From the NCBI GenBank assembly GCA_025924495.1, contig JAICIG010000013.1, positions 1 through 36,441 on the forward strand: a stretch of 36,441 bases of DNA, in the 5' to 3' direction. The position numbers and the translations under genes are program-made. Numbering within the stretch: position 1 is the stretch's first letter; each line of letters starts with the position of its first letter. Shown piece by piece: positions 25,577-34,798 of the stretch. The notes beneath the pieces were generated by a model. That model made no database searches. It saw only the letters and a list, made by a program, of their open reading frames with translations, and was not told the DNA's origin. Source of the DNA: Pirellulales bacterium. Lineage in GTDB: Bacteria > Planctomycetota > Planctomycetia > Pirellulales > JAICIG01.

Positions 25577-27859
25577 TTACACCAGCCCCCAACGTTTTCG
25601 CAGCACCCATTCCAATGCCAGGATCGCAACAAAAACAAGAAAGAAGGGCCAGCGGTCCCAAAGCGTCTCTTTGCTTTGGGTTTCAATCTCCAAGCTTTTC
25701 GAGCCGGCTTTGATTTCCTCCAGCAAGCTGGGCAACTGTTCCGGCGCCAGGCTCTTGCCCTCCGTCATGGCAGCCAGGCTCTCCAGGGCGCCAACATCGG
25801 CGGCCGGATTGTTGAGTTCCAAATCCTGTTCGAACACCAAGAACCTCGCCTGCGATGATCCGAGCAGCTCGGCGCCTCGCTTGGCTTTGACGACCACGGT
25901 GTAATCGCCGGCGCCGCGGGCGTCGAGGAAGGCGCCTCGCATTTCTTCGCCTTGCTTTCGCAAGGTAACCGGCGTTCGTTTGCCGTCGGGCAGCACGACT
26001 TCGGCATCGAATAAGCCGTCGATAATTGGCTCGCCTTCGGCCGACTTCGCGCCTGCAGAGAACTCGACTCGGGAACCGGGCGCGTAGCGACGCTGATCGA
26101 GCTTGACCCACACCTGCCCTTCATTGCTTTCGTCCTTACGCGCCAGCCAGAGCACGACCTGACGCCAGAAACGCTTGTGCGCCGCCTCTTGGCCTTCCAT
26201 CCACCAATGCCAGGTGGAATCGCCAGCAAACGCCAACACACGGCCATTGCCGAAGGTGCTGGCCACTAACAGCGGCTCTCCCTGGGCCGACTCGGCCAGC
26301 ACGTTGGCGCCTTTCTTCAGTCCGACAAAGCGGTTAGCGCCTTCCAACGGCGGCAGCTTGTTCCAGGCGTCCAGGTTGTTTTGGCGTTTGTCCGCGGGCG
26401 CCAGAAGCATCAAGAACTGCGAGGCCCCATACTGCGTCGGTTGCATCTTCGCCTTTCCGGTCAGATGCAAGTCTTCGCGAATTTTTTCGCCGAATTGCTG
26501 CCGCTCTAGCCGGCCGATCTCGATCGGCAGCACGTCGGCCAACTCCGTATTGCCATATCCGCCGGGACCGAAACTGTGAATACCGCCCATCATGATCAGC
26601 CCGGCCCCCTGCTCCACGGTGGTGCGCAATTGCTCCAACTCTCCTTTCTCGAAAGCGTCGGAGTCGAGATCGCCGATCATATAGACGTCATACTTGCCGG
26701 GTTTAAATCGCTCCGCCAGATCGGGCGGGCGCGTCTCGCGGCGATCCGCCCGGATATACATGTAGTCAAGTTTGATATCCGGCGACGCGTCGAGCGACCA
26801 GCGCAAAAACTTTTGCTCCGCCGTAGGGGAGCCGTCGAGATACAACACATTCACGCCCCCTTTGAGCACGGTGACGAATGTGCTCATTTCATTGTTCGTC
26901 GTAACCAATTCGCCGGGCTGTTCGGCGGCCTTCAAGGTGACTTTGAACTCTCCCGGAACTTTCGGCACATAAGTCAATTCAATCGGCAACTGTTCGCCGT
27001 CTTGCCGCGCTTCGACTTGGCGCGTGGCCACGGGCTCCATCTTGCCGGGAGCGGTCTCGACCAACAATTGCACGGCAACCTTTTGGTTCTCGAGTCCCTC
27101 GAGCCGAACGGCGCCGCTGACCGGCAACTGGTTTTTGACGAACACTCGCTCGGCCACCAGCAAGTCCTCGACGGCCGCGTCGCGCGCCTGTCCGGGGCCG
27201 CGCGCCTGCCCAAACGGAATGGCGTAGAGCCGACAGCCCAGGTCGGCGAGTCGGCGAGCCGCCAGTTGCGGCGGCAGATCGTGCGGCGGATAAGACCGCT
27301 GTGCGCCGTCGCTCAGCAAGACTACGCCGGCCAGGCGCTTTCCTGCCTCCGCTTTGACCGCCTCGTCGAGCGCAGCGCCAATCGCCGATTGATCCCCGTC
27401 CGGTTCAGCCTCCAGTTTTAGCTGTTTAGGCTGGTAGTCGACTTTGCTCAAACCGCTGTCGAACTCGTAAACCTTAATCTCCAAATCCTTGGCAAGATTA
27501 TCCAAAGCGGGCAAGGCATCGCCGAGCGCCGTTTTGAGCACCTCCCAGCGGCTCTTTTTGCCAACTCCATCGGTCACCAACATGCTGCGAGAGCGATCGA
27601 CCAGGACAATCAGCGTCGCTGACTGCTTGGTGATTTTCGTGCGCACGATCGTCGGCCGCAGCATGGCCAGGGCCATCAGCAGGATCACGAGGATCCGCAG
27701 GGCTGCCAAGACGCGGCGTCGGCCGGGCGTTGTTTTGCTGCGCGCGGGCCCAAACCAAAGCAGCGCAAGCAGCACGACCACGGCAATCGACACCACCCAG
27801 ACGCCGCCGACGGGCGACACCGAGAGGCGCACGATATTGGCAAAAGCCGGGCCGATCAT
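25577..27859 (-). CDS. VWA-domain membrane protein with glutamine-amidotransferase-like middle region
   Basis: This 760-residue inner-membrane protein has two N-terminal transmembrane helices (about 20-37 and 50-67). A von Willebrand A domain (about 83-270) keeps the MIDAS start DRSRS (D88, S90, S92). A class I amidotransferase-like region (about 340-480) contains NVLYLDGSPTAEQKFLRW and GGIHSFGPGGYGNTELADVL, without a visible catalytic Cys. A beta-rich segment follows, then a last transmembrane helix (about 735-752) and a short basic tail. Such proteins are typical last members of planctomycete MoxR operons, whose role is thought to be chaperone-like but is poorly known. The ATG at 27859 overlaps the stop of the BatA gene (ATGA), fixing the start and implying coupled translation. 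Confidence 0.88.
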   Translation of the reverse strand: MIGPAFANIVRLSVSPVGGVWVVSIAVVVLLALLWFGPARSKTTPGRRRVLAALRILVILLMALAMLRPTIVRTKITKQSATLIVLVDRSRSMLVTDGVGKKSRWEVLKTALGDALPALDNLAKDLEIKVYEFDSGLSKVDYQPKQLKLEAEPDGDQSAIGAALDEAVKAEAGKRLAGVVLLSDGAQRSYPPHDLPPQLAARRLADLGCRLYAIPFGQARGPGQARDAAVEDLLVAERVFVKNQLPVSGAVRLEGLENQKVAVQLLVETAPGKMEPVATRQVEARQDGEQLPIELTYVPKVPGEFKVTLKAAEQPGELVTTNNEMSTFVTVLKGGVNVLYLDGSPTAEQKFLRWSLDASPDIKLDYMYIRADRRETRPPDLAERFKPGKYDVYMIGDLDSDAFEKGELEQLRTTVEQGAGLIMMGGIHSFGPGGYGNTELADVLPIEIGRLERQQFGEKIREDLHLTGKAKMQPTQYGASQFLMLLAPADKRQNNLDAWNKLPPLEGANRFVGLKKGANVLAESAQGEPLLVASTFGNGRVLAFAGDSTWHWWMEGQEAAHKRFWRQVVLWLARKDESNEGQVWVKLDQRRYAPGSRVEFSAGAKSAEGEPIIDGLFDAEVVLPDGKRTPVTLRKQGEEMRGAFLDARGAGDYTVVVKAKRGAELLGSSQARFLVFEQDLELNNPAADVGALESLAAMTEGKSLAPEQLPSLLEEIKAGSKSLEIETQSKETLWDRWPFFLVFVAILALEWVLRKRWGLV

Positions 27860-30021
27860 GATTCTCGATAAAAGCGGTTTGCCAGCACTTGTTCGCAACC
27901 TAGTACGACGACAATCAACAGAATCAAAATCGGGAATAACTCTTCGCCGACGCGCCCCGCGCTCACGTCTCGATCGATCTCCTCGCGATTATGGGCCAGC
28001 CGGAACTGCGTTTCGCCGAAGACGTCCTTCAATCGCGATTCGTCGAAGCGTTCCAGGTCGCTGGCTGCGACGGGCAAATTCACGCTAAAACCATGGTTGA
28101 GCCCTTGCGCCTCGCCGCCGGCCTTGATGCGGTAATTGCCGATGCGATCGGCGCTGGGCACGATGATGGCGTGCTGCTTATCATCGATCGTTTGGCGGAA
28201 GGTATCGCCGCGAGGAGTCGTGAGCAGATAAGTCGAAAATGCCTGGTCTGGCGCCATCGGCAGTACGACCGTCTCGCCCGCCAGATAGTTCAGTTGCCCC
28301 TGCGAGCTGCCCGCCAGATAAGAGAACATTTGATCCATCAGCATCACGAACGGCCAATTGTCCAACCCAGTCGCCAGGCGGTTCCAACGATTGTCTTCCG
28401 ACGTCTCGGGACCTTCGGAGACAGGCGTGGTCAACGTCGCGACGCGCCCCTTGCCAACGGGCCGTTCCAACAGCGCCGGCTTGCCGTTGCGATACTTGAC
28501 CACAACATTCGCCCCTTTGGCCACTTGAGGCAACTGCCAATACATATAGACGGGCAATTCGTCCCAAGGCACTGTGCCTTCCAGCGGCAGGAACTTGGCG
28601 ACCATCGGATGCTGGCTGCGATCGGTGGTAAGAAACAAGTCGCCGCTCGGATACCGCGCCGGCAACGGCCCCAAGACGCCCGGCAAAAGCAACTGCGGCG
28701 CCGGTTTGCTCAGCTCACCGGGGTCCGCGGCAGCGCCCAAGAAGATCGCGACGCCGCCGCCTGATTTGGCATAGGCATTCAACTGCTCCCAAACCACGTC
28801 AGGCAGTTGCCCAGGATCGAGCAATGCGACGACCGCAACGCCCTCTAGCGGCTCTTCCGCCAGTCTTTCGTACGGCACGACCTGGCAGTCGAACCGCGCC
28901 TGACCGGTTTTGCGCCAAGCCGCCGGCGCGAGCGCCTGGGCAAGGAACACGGCCCGTTCGTCCGCCGGCGGCGCGGCCGCCAATAGCACCTTCCATGGCG
29001 GTTTGACTTCGACCGTAAAAAATCGCCGGTCATCACAGGCCAATCCATCGGAACCCACGACCCGGACATACCCTTGATGCACGCCAGTCTCTAAGCCGCC
29101 CATGGGAAACTCGACGCTGTGCGACTCGCCTGGGCTGGCTTCGATATCGTAGTGGCCCCGTTTCTCGGCTTCTCCTTTGTCGTTATAGAGGTAGGCCTCG
29201 ACGGCTCGCTTTCCTTGCTGCCCAGCGCTCATCAACTCGGCCCCAATCGTCCACGGACGGTTACGAGACAGAATCTGACTCGACAAGCGAACTTCCCCGA
29301 GCGCGAAGTTTTTGGGATCTTTGACGCCCACATCGACAACGTAAACTCCCAGGCTGCTCAACTTCGCCAGCCGCTCGCGCAACTGCGCCGAGGCCTCAAC
29401 GTTCCAGGCTGCTCGAGACAGATCGGAAAACACGTAGATCTCTTTACGCTTGGGAAGCTGTTCGCCATCCGCCTCGGTCTGGCTCAGCAGCTCGGTTGCC
29501 GCCTCGAGCACTTCCACGAGCGGCCGACCGACAGGGGTCGTCTCTAGCCGCGCGACGCGGTCTTGTGCAGCCCCGAGATCGACTTGGAATACAGGCAACG
29601 AGCGGCCCGAATCGAGCACGGCAATGCGACTTTCCTGCGGCAATTGCTTGATCAGCCAACCGCCGATATCCTGTGCCGCCTGAAGGCGCGTGCGGTTTTC
29701 GCTCTTGTAGTCCATCCGCGGCGACGTATCGAACACGAGCGCCGCGGCGACTGGAGCTTCCTGATTGCCGATCACGCCGGTTGTCTTGATGCTCGGCCGA
29801 GCGAGCGCCGCAGCCAACAGGGCCACGGCGGCCATTCGCAGCAAGAGCAGGAGCAAGTGCCGCAGCTTCAGCTTGCGGCGGTTCGTGTCTTGCCGCATCT
29901 GCACGAAGCGTAGCGCCGGAAATTCCAAGTGCCGCGGTTGCTGCCGCATGACCAGATGCAACACGACGGGAATCGTCGCCAAACCGGCGCCAGCCAACAA
30001 TGCAGGAGTGACGAAATCCAT
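27856..30021 (-). CDS. BatA-type N-terminal domain and VWA-like membrane protein
   Basis: This is a 721-residue inner-membrane protein. The N-terminus carries the BatA signature (FVTPALLAGAGLATIPVVLH, then RNLxFP-like RHLEFPALRF) and a second hydrophobic helix (about 55-75). A VWA-like domain begins near residue 92, but its MIDAS motif reads DTSPR instead of DxSxS, so metal binding may be lost. A long extracytoplasmic region with GGGVAIFLGAAADPGEL follows. A C-terminal helix (about 690-710; ILILLIVVVLGCEQVL) anchors the end. It lies 2 bases after DUF58 and overlaps the downstream VWA gene by 4 bases, and is clearly part of the MoxR operon. Confidence 0.88.
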   Translation of the reverse strand: MDFVTPALLAGAGLATIPVVLHLVMRQQPRHLEFPALRFVQMRQDTNRRKLKLRHLLLLLLRMAAVALLAAALARPSIKTTGVIGNQEAPVAAALVFDTSPRMDYKSENRTRLQAAQDIGGWLIKQLPQESRIAVLDSGRSLPVFQVDLGAAQDRVARLETTPVGRPLVEVLEAATELLSQTEADGEQLPKRKEIYVFSDLSRAAWNVEASAQLRERLAKLSSLGVYVVDVGVKDPKNFALGEVRLSSQILSRNRPWTIGAELMSAGQQGKRAVEAYLYNDKGEAEKRGHYDIEASPGESHSVEFPMGGLETGVHQGYVRVVGSDGLACDDRRFFTVEVKPPWKVLLAAAPPADERAVFLAQALAPAAWRKTGQARFDCQVVPYERLAEEPLEGVAVVALLDPGQLPDVVWEQLNAYAKSGGGVAIFLGAAADPGELSKPAPQLLLPGVLGPLPARYPSGDLFLTTDRSQHPMVAKFLPLEGTVPWDELPVYMYWQLPQVAKGANVVVKYRNGKPALLERPVGKGRVATLTTPVSEGPETSEDNRWNRLATGLDNWPFVMLMDQMFSYLAGSSQGQLNYLAGETVVLPMAPDQAFSTYLLTTPRGDTFRQTIDDKQHAIIVPSADRIGNYRIKAGGEAQGLNHGFSVNLPVAASDLERFDESRLKDVFGETQFRLAHNREEIDRDVSAGRVGEELFPILILLIVVVLGCEQVLANRFYRES

Positions 30022-30023
30022 GG

Positions 30024-30965
30024 TCAGCCCCTCGTGCGGCGATTGACCAGGTACTCGACCAGCGCTTTATCGAACGGCATGCTCGTATCGAGGGGAACGT
30101 AATCCACGCCGGCTTGAAAGCATTCGCGGCGGTAGCGATCGCGGAATCGCTGCACTTCGGTCAAATAATCCTTGCGAAAACCGCCGGCATCGACCTGCAG
30201 CTTTTCCTGAGACTCGGGTTCTTCGAACTCGATCACGCCGTCGAAGGGAAAATGCACTTCCGCCTCGTCGAGCACGTGAAACAGAATCACGTCGTGCCCC
30301 CCGTGCCGCAGACGATGCAGCGCCTTGATGATCGGATCGGGATCGGCCAGCAGATCGGAAAAGAGCATCACCAGGCTGCGGTGCTTGAGCATGGCGGCGA
30401 TCTGGATCAGGCTCTTGGCGATCTCCGTCTTGCCCGCCGGGCGCAGCTTGGACAATAAGGACAACACGTTGCCAATCTGCGTTCGCTTGGAGCGCGGCGG
30501 CAGGCTGTCGCGGATTCGTTCGTCGAACGTGATCAGCCCGACCGGATCCTGCTGGTGCACCATCAAGTAGCAGAGCGCCGCAGCCAGGCAGATGGAGTAA
30601 TCGAACTTGGTCAATTCTTGGCGATAGGTGTAGGCCATCGAGCGGCTGAGATCCATCACCAGGTAGCCGGTGATATTGGTCTCAGCCTCGAACTTTTTGA
30701 TGTAATACTTGTCCGTCTTGGCGTAGACCAGCCAATCGATATCTTGCGGGTTATCGCCCGCGGTGTACTTGCGGTGCTCGCTGAACTCCACCGAGAAGCC
30801 GTGGAACGGGCTGGCGTGCAAGCCTTGCAGAAAGCCCTTCACGATGAACTGAGCCCGGAGGTCAAGCCGGGCGATTTGGCGAATCACCTCGGGCTTGAGA
30901 TATTGTTCCGCGGATACGGCCACGTTGATTACTCGAACTTCGGAATCTGAGAACCGCGCGGTCAC
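30024..30965 (-). CDS. DUF58 domain protein (MoxR-associated)
   Basis: This is a 313-residue cytoplasmic protein. The DUF58 core carries FSEHRKYTAGDNPQDIDWLV and YAKTDKYYIKKFEAE, then a VWA-like stretch with VMDLSRSM (D105, S107, S109). DUF58 proteins sit next to MoxR ATPases and are presumed partners or substrate adaptors. The frame opens with GTG at 30965; family members usually begin just before KYLKPEV-like sequence, so a GTG at 30923 is an equally good start. It lies between the Uma2 gene (16 bases upstream) and the BatA gene (2 bases downstream). Confidence 0.9.
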   Translation of the reverse strand: MTARFSDSEVRVINVAVSAEQYLKPEVIRQIARLDLRAQFIVKGFLQGLHASPFHGFSVEFSEHRKYTAGDNPQDIDWLVYAKTDKYYIKKFEAETNITGYLVMDLSRSMAYTYRQELTKFDYSICLAAALCYLMVHQQDPVGLITFDERIRDSLPPRSKRTQIGNVLSLLSKLRPAGKTEIAKSLIQIAAMLKHRSLVMLFSDLLADPDPIIKALHRLRHGGHDVILFHVLDEAEVHFPFDGVIEFEEPESQEKLQVDAGGFRKDYLTEVQRFRDRYRRECFQAGVDYVPLDTSMPFDKALVEYLVNRRTRG

Positions 30966-30981
30966 CCGGGCGGCGCTGGCG

Positions 30982-31548
30982 TCACGAGAAGCATTCCGGC
31001 GGGAAGATTTCAGCCACGCGGCAAGTAAAGCCCGGTACGAGATCGCCGCCTTCCAAGATGTCGGTTTCGGTCAGGGCGACAACACGCCCGTCCTGATAAT
31101 AGATCGTGACGGCGCGTTTCTTCGGATCAACGATCCAGACCTGGTGCGCCCCATGTATCAACCACGACCGCGTCTTTTCGGCCACGGCGCTCGCTCGATC
31201 GCTGGATGAATTGACTTCGACCGCCAGATCGGGCGCACCTTGCCAGAACCTTCCGGAAAGTCCAGTGACGTCGACTCGCGCCCGCTTGACGAAGGCGATA
31301 TCTGGAGCGAGTACGGTGTCGGGGCTGCGTTCGAGCTGAAACCCGGTCTCCGCTGCGAACACGGCGCCGAGGGCGTACTGCCTCACGAACGATCCCAACC
31401 GGACCGTCAACGCTGCCGTCACGATCCCGTGCTCATCGCCCGTCGGACTCATCATTTGCAACTCGCCTCGCACCAATTCGTATCGATAGCCGTCCGAGGA
31501 CAGTCGCATCAATTCATCGGCGGTAACGATTTGCGGCGACGTCGCCAT
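30982..31548 (-). CDS. Uma2-family PD-(D/E)xK endonuclease-like protein
   Basis: This is a 188-residue Uma2 (DUF820) protein, a restriction-endonuclease-like fold common in planctomycetes and cyanobacteria. The conserved points are YRYELVRGEL near the start, LAPDIAFV with the family Asp, PDLAVEVNSSSD with the catalytic-type Glu, and EKTRSWLIHGAHQVWIVDP. The start is firm: GGAGG lies 5 bases before the ATG. It sits between MoxR and DUF58 in the same direction with gaps of 25 and 16 bases, an unusual insertion into a normally compact operon. Cellular substrates of Uma2 proteins are unknown. Confidence 0.9.
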   Translation of the reverse strand: MATSPQIVTADELMRLSSDGYRYELVRGELQMMSPTGDEHGIVTAALTVRLGSFVRQYALGAVFAAETGFQLERSPDTVLAPDIAFVKRARVDVTGLSGRFWQGAPDLAVEVNSSSDRASAVAEKTRSWLIHGAHQVWIVDPKKRAVTIYYQDGRVVALTETDILEGGDLVPGFTCRVAEIFPPECFS

Positions 31549-31573
31549 TTCGACCTCCGGGCGCGTTCACGAT

Positions 31574-32596
31574 TCATTTCTCGAACTTGGGAATTTCAGG
31601 CACAGGCAATTCTTTGACGAGCCGTACGATGACGTCTTCGTTGTTCATGCCTTCGGCCTGGGCCTGAAAGTTCGTGCTGACGCGATGCCGCAGCACGGGC
31701 ACGGCAACTTTCTTGATATCGTCGATCGCCACCGAGAAGCGACCTTCCATCGCGGCTAACGCCTTGCCGCCGTGAATCAAGAATTGCCCGGCACGCGGCC
31801 CAGCGCCCCAGCCAACCAGTTCGCGTACGAACTCCGGCGCCGAATCGTCCTTTGGCCGCGTTGCGCGCACCAGACGCGAGACGTATTTGATAATGTATTC
31901 GCTTACCGCCACCGAGCCGACGAGCTTTTGCAGATTCAAAATCGCCCGGCCCGAGAGGACCTTGCGGACTTCGGGCTTTTCGCCGCGCGTGGTCGAGGCC
32001 AGAATCCGCTCTTCTTCGTCGAGGGTCGGATAGTTGACCTTGATGTTGAACATGAAGCGGTCCAACTGCGCTTCGGGCAGCGGATACGTGCCTTCCTGCT
32101 CAATCGGGTTCTGCGTGGCAATGGTGAAGAACGGTTCAGGCAAGGTGTAGGTCGTTTGTCCAACCGAGACTTCGCGCTCCTGCATGGCTTGCAGCAAGGC
32201 GGCCTGGGTCTTCGGGGGCGTGCGGTTAATTTCGTCGGCAAGCAGGATGTTGGTAAAAATCGGGCCTTCGACAAAACGAAAGCTGCGTTTGCCGTGCTCA
32301 TCTTCTTCCAGCACGTTCGTGCCCGTGATGTCCGAAGGCATCAGGTCAGGCGTGAACTGAATGCGCTTAAAGCCCACGTCGAGAATCTTGGCCAGCGTGC
32401 TGACCATCAAGGTTTTCGCCAGCCCAGGCACGCCTTCCAAGAGACAGTGGCCGCGGGTGAAAATGGCGGCGAATAACTGCTCAATGACTTCGTCCTGCCC
32501 CACGATGACTTTCTGCAATTCCTCCTGCATCAAGCGGCGGTGATGGCTGAACTCTTGCAGCACGTCGCCGAGGCTGCGCGGTTTGGCGGTAGACAA
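31574..32596 (-). CDS. MoxR-family AAA+ ATPase
   Basis: This cytoplasmic ATPase has about 340 residues. Walker A is GVPGLAKT, Walker B is LLADEINR, the sensor-1 region is FTIATQNPIEQEGTYPLPEA followed by QLDRF, and a C-terminal lid domain contains VRATRPKDDSAPEFVRELVGWGAGPRA. MoxR proteins are thought to act as chaperones that mature or insert partner complexes, with DUF58/VWA proteins as partners. No ATG start exists in the right place. TTG at 32596 has AAGGA 6-7 bases upstream and is preferred; a TTG at 32611 is the alternative. It is the first gene of the MoxR-Uma2-DUF58-BatA-VWA operon. Confidence 0.93.
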   Translation of the reverse strand: MSTAKPRSLGDVLQEFSHHRRLMQEELQKVIVGQDEVIEQLFAAIFTRGHCLLEGVPGLAKTLMVSTLAKILDVGFKRIQFTPDLMPSDITGTNVLEEDEHGKRSFRFVEGPIFTNILLADEINRTPPKTQAALLQAMQEREVSVGQTTYTLPEPFFTIATQNPIEQEGTYPLPEAQLDRFMFNIKVNYPTLDEEERILASTTRGEKPEVRKVLSGRAILNLQKLVGSVAVSEYIIKYVSRLVRATRPKDDSAPEFVRELVGWGAGPRAGQFLIHGGKALAAMEGRFSVAIDDIKKVAVPVLRHRVSTNFQAQAEGMNNEDVIVRLVKELPVPEIPKFEK

Positions 32597-32741
32597 CGCA
32601 AGTCCTTGCAAAAATGAGGTTTGTGGACGTGGATTCCGGCAGGTTCATGTTGCCCGGCGGCAAGAGCGCCGAGTCGAAGCATGGCGAGCCCCACGGAACA
32701 ATTCTTCGCCCGAAGTTGCCGCCCGGACAGCGACCCCTTTG

Positions 32742-32770
32742 ATTCTATAGGCCATGCCCGACTCCAGCAA
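32742..32770 (-). promoter_or_regulatory. Putative promoter of the MoxR operon
   Basis: On the minus strand TTGCTG (32765-32770) and TAGAAT (32742-32747) are separated by 17 bases. The -10 matches five of six consensus bases and the -35 three. A transcript from here would have a leader of about 140 bases before MoxR. Confidence 0.3.
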
Positions 32771-32804
32771 CGAGCCGACTCACGGGCAGAGGTTCGTTGG
32801 CCGC

Positions 32805-33977
32805 TTATCCGTGGGACGATTCGGGCGCGCGCAGGATAAGCTTCGTCAACTCCGGCCGGCAACGCCAGCGGAGCGGATGTCGACCCGAAATGCCGCGCGA
32901 TACGTGCACAAGCGTCGGCGGCTCCCAGAAGACGCCGGCTGCATACTTGCAACCGTAAACGCTCGGCGAATACACGGGCCCAAACAGCGGCAGCACTACC
33001 TGCCCGCCATGATTATGCCCTGACAACATCAGCTCGACGTTCTGCCGCCTGGCCCACGGCAAATTGTCGGGCGTATGGCTCAGCAATAAGCGAAATGCAT
33101 CGGTAGGCGCGGCGTCGAAGTCGGGATGAATTCCCATCCAAGGGCGCTCGCTGCCGCCGATTGATAGCTTGCGACCGCGATAATCGATCGTTTCGCTTCG
33201 ACCTGAAACATCGCGCCACCCCAGTGCGACGAGCGCTGCGCGAATCGGCTCCGGCTCGAGATACCAGTCGTGATTGCCCAGAATGAAATAACAGCCCAAA
33301 GGCGCCGACAACCGACCCAGCGTGGCGGGGAGCCATTCCGTCAGACGCTGATCATCGAGCAGATCGCCGGTAAACACGACCAGGTCCGCTTGCTGTTCGC
33401 CGGCCAGTCGAGCCATTTCTTCGAAAAACGGCAAGTCGAGCGTGCCGATGAAGTGCAAATCGCTCAGGTGAAGAACGCTTAGCCCGTCCCATTCGCCGGG
33501 CAGTCGCGGCGCGCGGAGCGTCTTTTGCGAAACTTCAATCTGAAAGATCTCATTGCCTGGCAATCTCGCCAGCGTTTGGTAAGGCCCCTCGCCGAGAGGC
33601 CTGCGGCCCAGGCATTGTGCGACATTGATGATCTGGCTGTGATTGGACAACCGGGCGGCCGGCGGACGGCGCAGTTGATAGCGGAGCGCCGTCCAAGCGA
33701 GGCCCACGGCGCCCAGCAAGCTCAGCGATAGATATGCCTGCCAGAGCCGGGACAAATCAGACCAGTAGCCGCCTGCCAGCACGGCCGGCCCCGTGAGCCC
33801 GACTTTCCACAACAAGAGCGGTGGGAACGCCAGCATCCAGACGTCGTGCGCATGCCGGATCGACTTCAACAGCGGTCCCGGCAAGGGAAGCGCGTGCAGG
33901 CGATTCACCATCGTCACCACGACTTCGCAGTGGCCTGCCAGCAAGACCAAAAGCACCAGAGCATTAATCCAGACCAT
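32805..33977 (-). CDS. Metallophosphoesterase with N-terminal membrane helices (YkuE-like)
   Basis: This 390-residue protein has about four N-terminal hydrophobic segments (roughly 2-22, 46-58, 60-70 and 82-98). A calcineurin-like phosphoesterase domain (about 163-380) follows. All five metal-site motifs are present: DLH (D173, H175), GD (D205), GNHD (N235, H236), LLSHTPD (H301), and SGHNHGGQ (H321, H323). These belong to the UDP-2,3-diacylglucosamine hydrolase/YkuE type, which cleaves phosphodiesters or pyrophosphates at the membrane. The substrate here is unknown. It lies upstream of MoxR on the same strand, but a gap of about 200 bases suggests separate transcription. Confidence 0.9.
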   Translation of the reverse strand: MVWINALVLLVLLAGHCEVVVTMVNRLHALPLPGPLLKSIRHAHDVWMLAFPPLLLWKVGLTGPAVLAGGYWSDLSRLWQAYLSLSLLGAVGLAWTALRYQLRRPPAARLSNHSQIINVAQCLGRRPLGEGPYQTLARLPGNEIFQIEVSQKTLRAPRLPGEWDGLSVLHLSDLHFIGTLDLPFFEEMARLAGEQQADLVVFTGDLLDDQRLTEWLPATLGRLSAPLGCYFILGNHDWYLEPEPIRAALVALGWRDVSGRSETIDYRGRKLSIGGSERPWMGIHPDFDAAPTDAFRLLLSHTPDNLPWARRQNVELMLSGHNHGGQVVLPLFGPVYSPSVYGCKYAAGVFWEPPTLVHVSRGISGRHPLRWRCRPELTKLILRAPESSHG

Positions 33978-34062
33978 GGGAGATTAGCTTAGCTATCGAG
34001 CCTAGGCCGGTAAATCGCGGTTGGACTGGCTGAAAAAGGCCCATCGCACTTAAACAGAGCGG

Positions 34063-34068
34063 TATACT
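34063..34068 (+). promoter_or_regulatory. Putative -10 element upstream of Uma2 gene
   Basis: TATACT matches five of six -10 consensus bases and lies 38 bases upstream of the Uma2 ATG. No convincing -35 is seen, so this is a weak call. Confidence 0.3.
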
Positions 34069-34105
34069 GGAGGCAGGCGTCGTGTTTTTTCTGGAGTCGG
34101 GTTGT

Positions 34106-34744
34106 ATGGCCACCGCAGAACGAGTCCGCCCCAATGATCAACGCATCGTGATCAATGGAGTGAGTTGGAAGACTTTTCAGGGGCTGCTCGCCGACCGGGG
34201 AGAGCGATTAGTTCCAAGGATGGCATACGACCAAGGGGAGCTGGAATTGATGTCTCCATCCGAGGAACACGAACAATATAAGAAACTGATCGGATACATG
34301 ATCGTTTTCTGGGCAGTCGAGCAGGGAATACCGCTCCGCAGCCTCGGTTCAGCAACGTTCACGCTAAACGAGCAGCAGCGCAGCCTTGAACCCGATGAAT
34401 GTTATTACATCGCAAACGAGTCGTTGGTTCGTGGCAAACGGGAAATCGAGTTAGGAAGCGACCCGCCGCCTGATCTGGCGCTGGAAGTCGACATTGCATC
34501 AAAGTCCGCAAAGAAGCTAGGTCTTTACGCGGCCATCGGTATAGCAGAGGTCTGGCGATACAGCCGGCAGGGGCTGCAAGTGTATCAGCTCAGCACCGAG
34601 GGTCGGTATTCCCTCAGGTCAGAGAGCGCTTGCCTCGTCGATTTCCCGGTGCGCGACGTTCACAACTGGCTTGCTCGTGCAGATTCCATGGATGAAACCA
34701 ATTGGATCCGTTCGTTTCAAACTTGGATCCGCGGACCACGATAA
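34106..34744 (+). CDS. Uma2-family PD-(D/E)xK endonuclease-like protein
   Basis: This is a 212-residue second Uma2 protein, not closely similar to the one at 30982. Landmarks are AYDQGELELMSPSEEHEQYK, LEPDECYYI with the family Asp, PPDLALEVDIASKSAKK with the catalytic-type Glu, and LYAAIGIAEVWRYSRQGLQV. The ATG at 34106 follows GGAG by 9 bases and is preferred to the in-frame GTG at 34082. It is 54 bases upstream of the toroid-DUF4159 gene on the same strand, but a palindrome lies between them. Confidence 0.88.
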   Translation: MATAERVRPNDQRIVINGVSWKTFQGLLADRGERLVPRMAYDQGELELMSPSEEHEQYKKLIGYMIVFWAVEQGIPLRSLGSATFTLNEQQRSLEPDECYYIANESLVRGKREIELGSDPPPDLALEVDIASKSAKKLGLYAAIGIAEVWRYSRQGLQVYQLSTEGRYSLRSESACLVDFPVRDVHNWLARADSMDETNWIRSFQTWIRGPR

Positions 34745-34753
34745 TCGGCGATG

Positions 34754-34767
34754 TCCCGACATCGGGA
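34754..34767. repeat. Short palindrome between Uma2 and DUF4159 genes
   Basis: TCCCGA-CA-TCGGGA is a perfect 6-base inverted repeat with a 2-base centre, overlapped by a second (GATGT/ACATC). It lies 10 bases after the Uma2 stop and about 30 bases before the next start. It may be an operator or an attenuator hairpin. No T-run follows, so it is not a classic terminator. Confidence 0.28.
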
Positions 34768-34798
34768 GCAGCCGGCGCATGGAGTGACGGAGTTTTCC

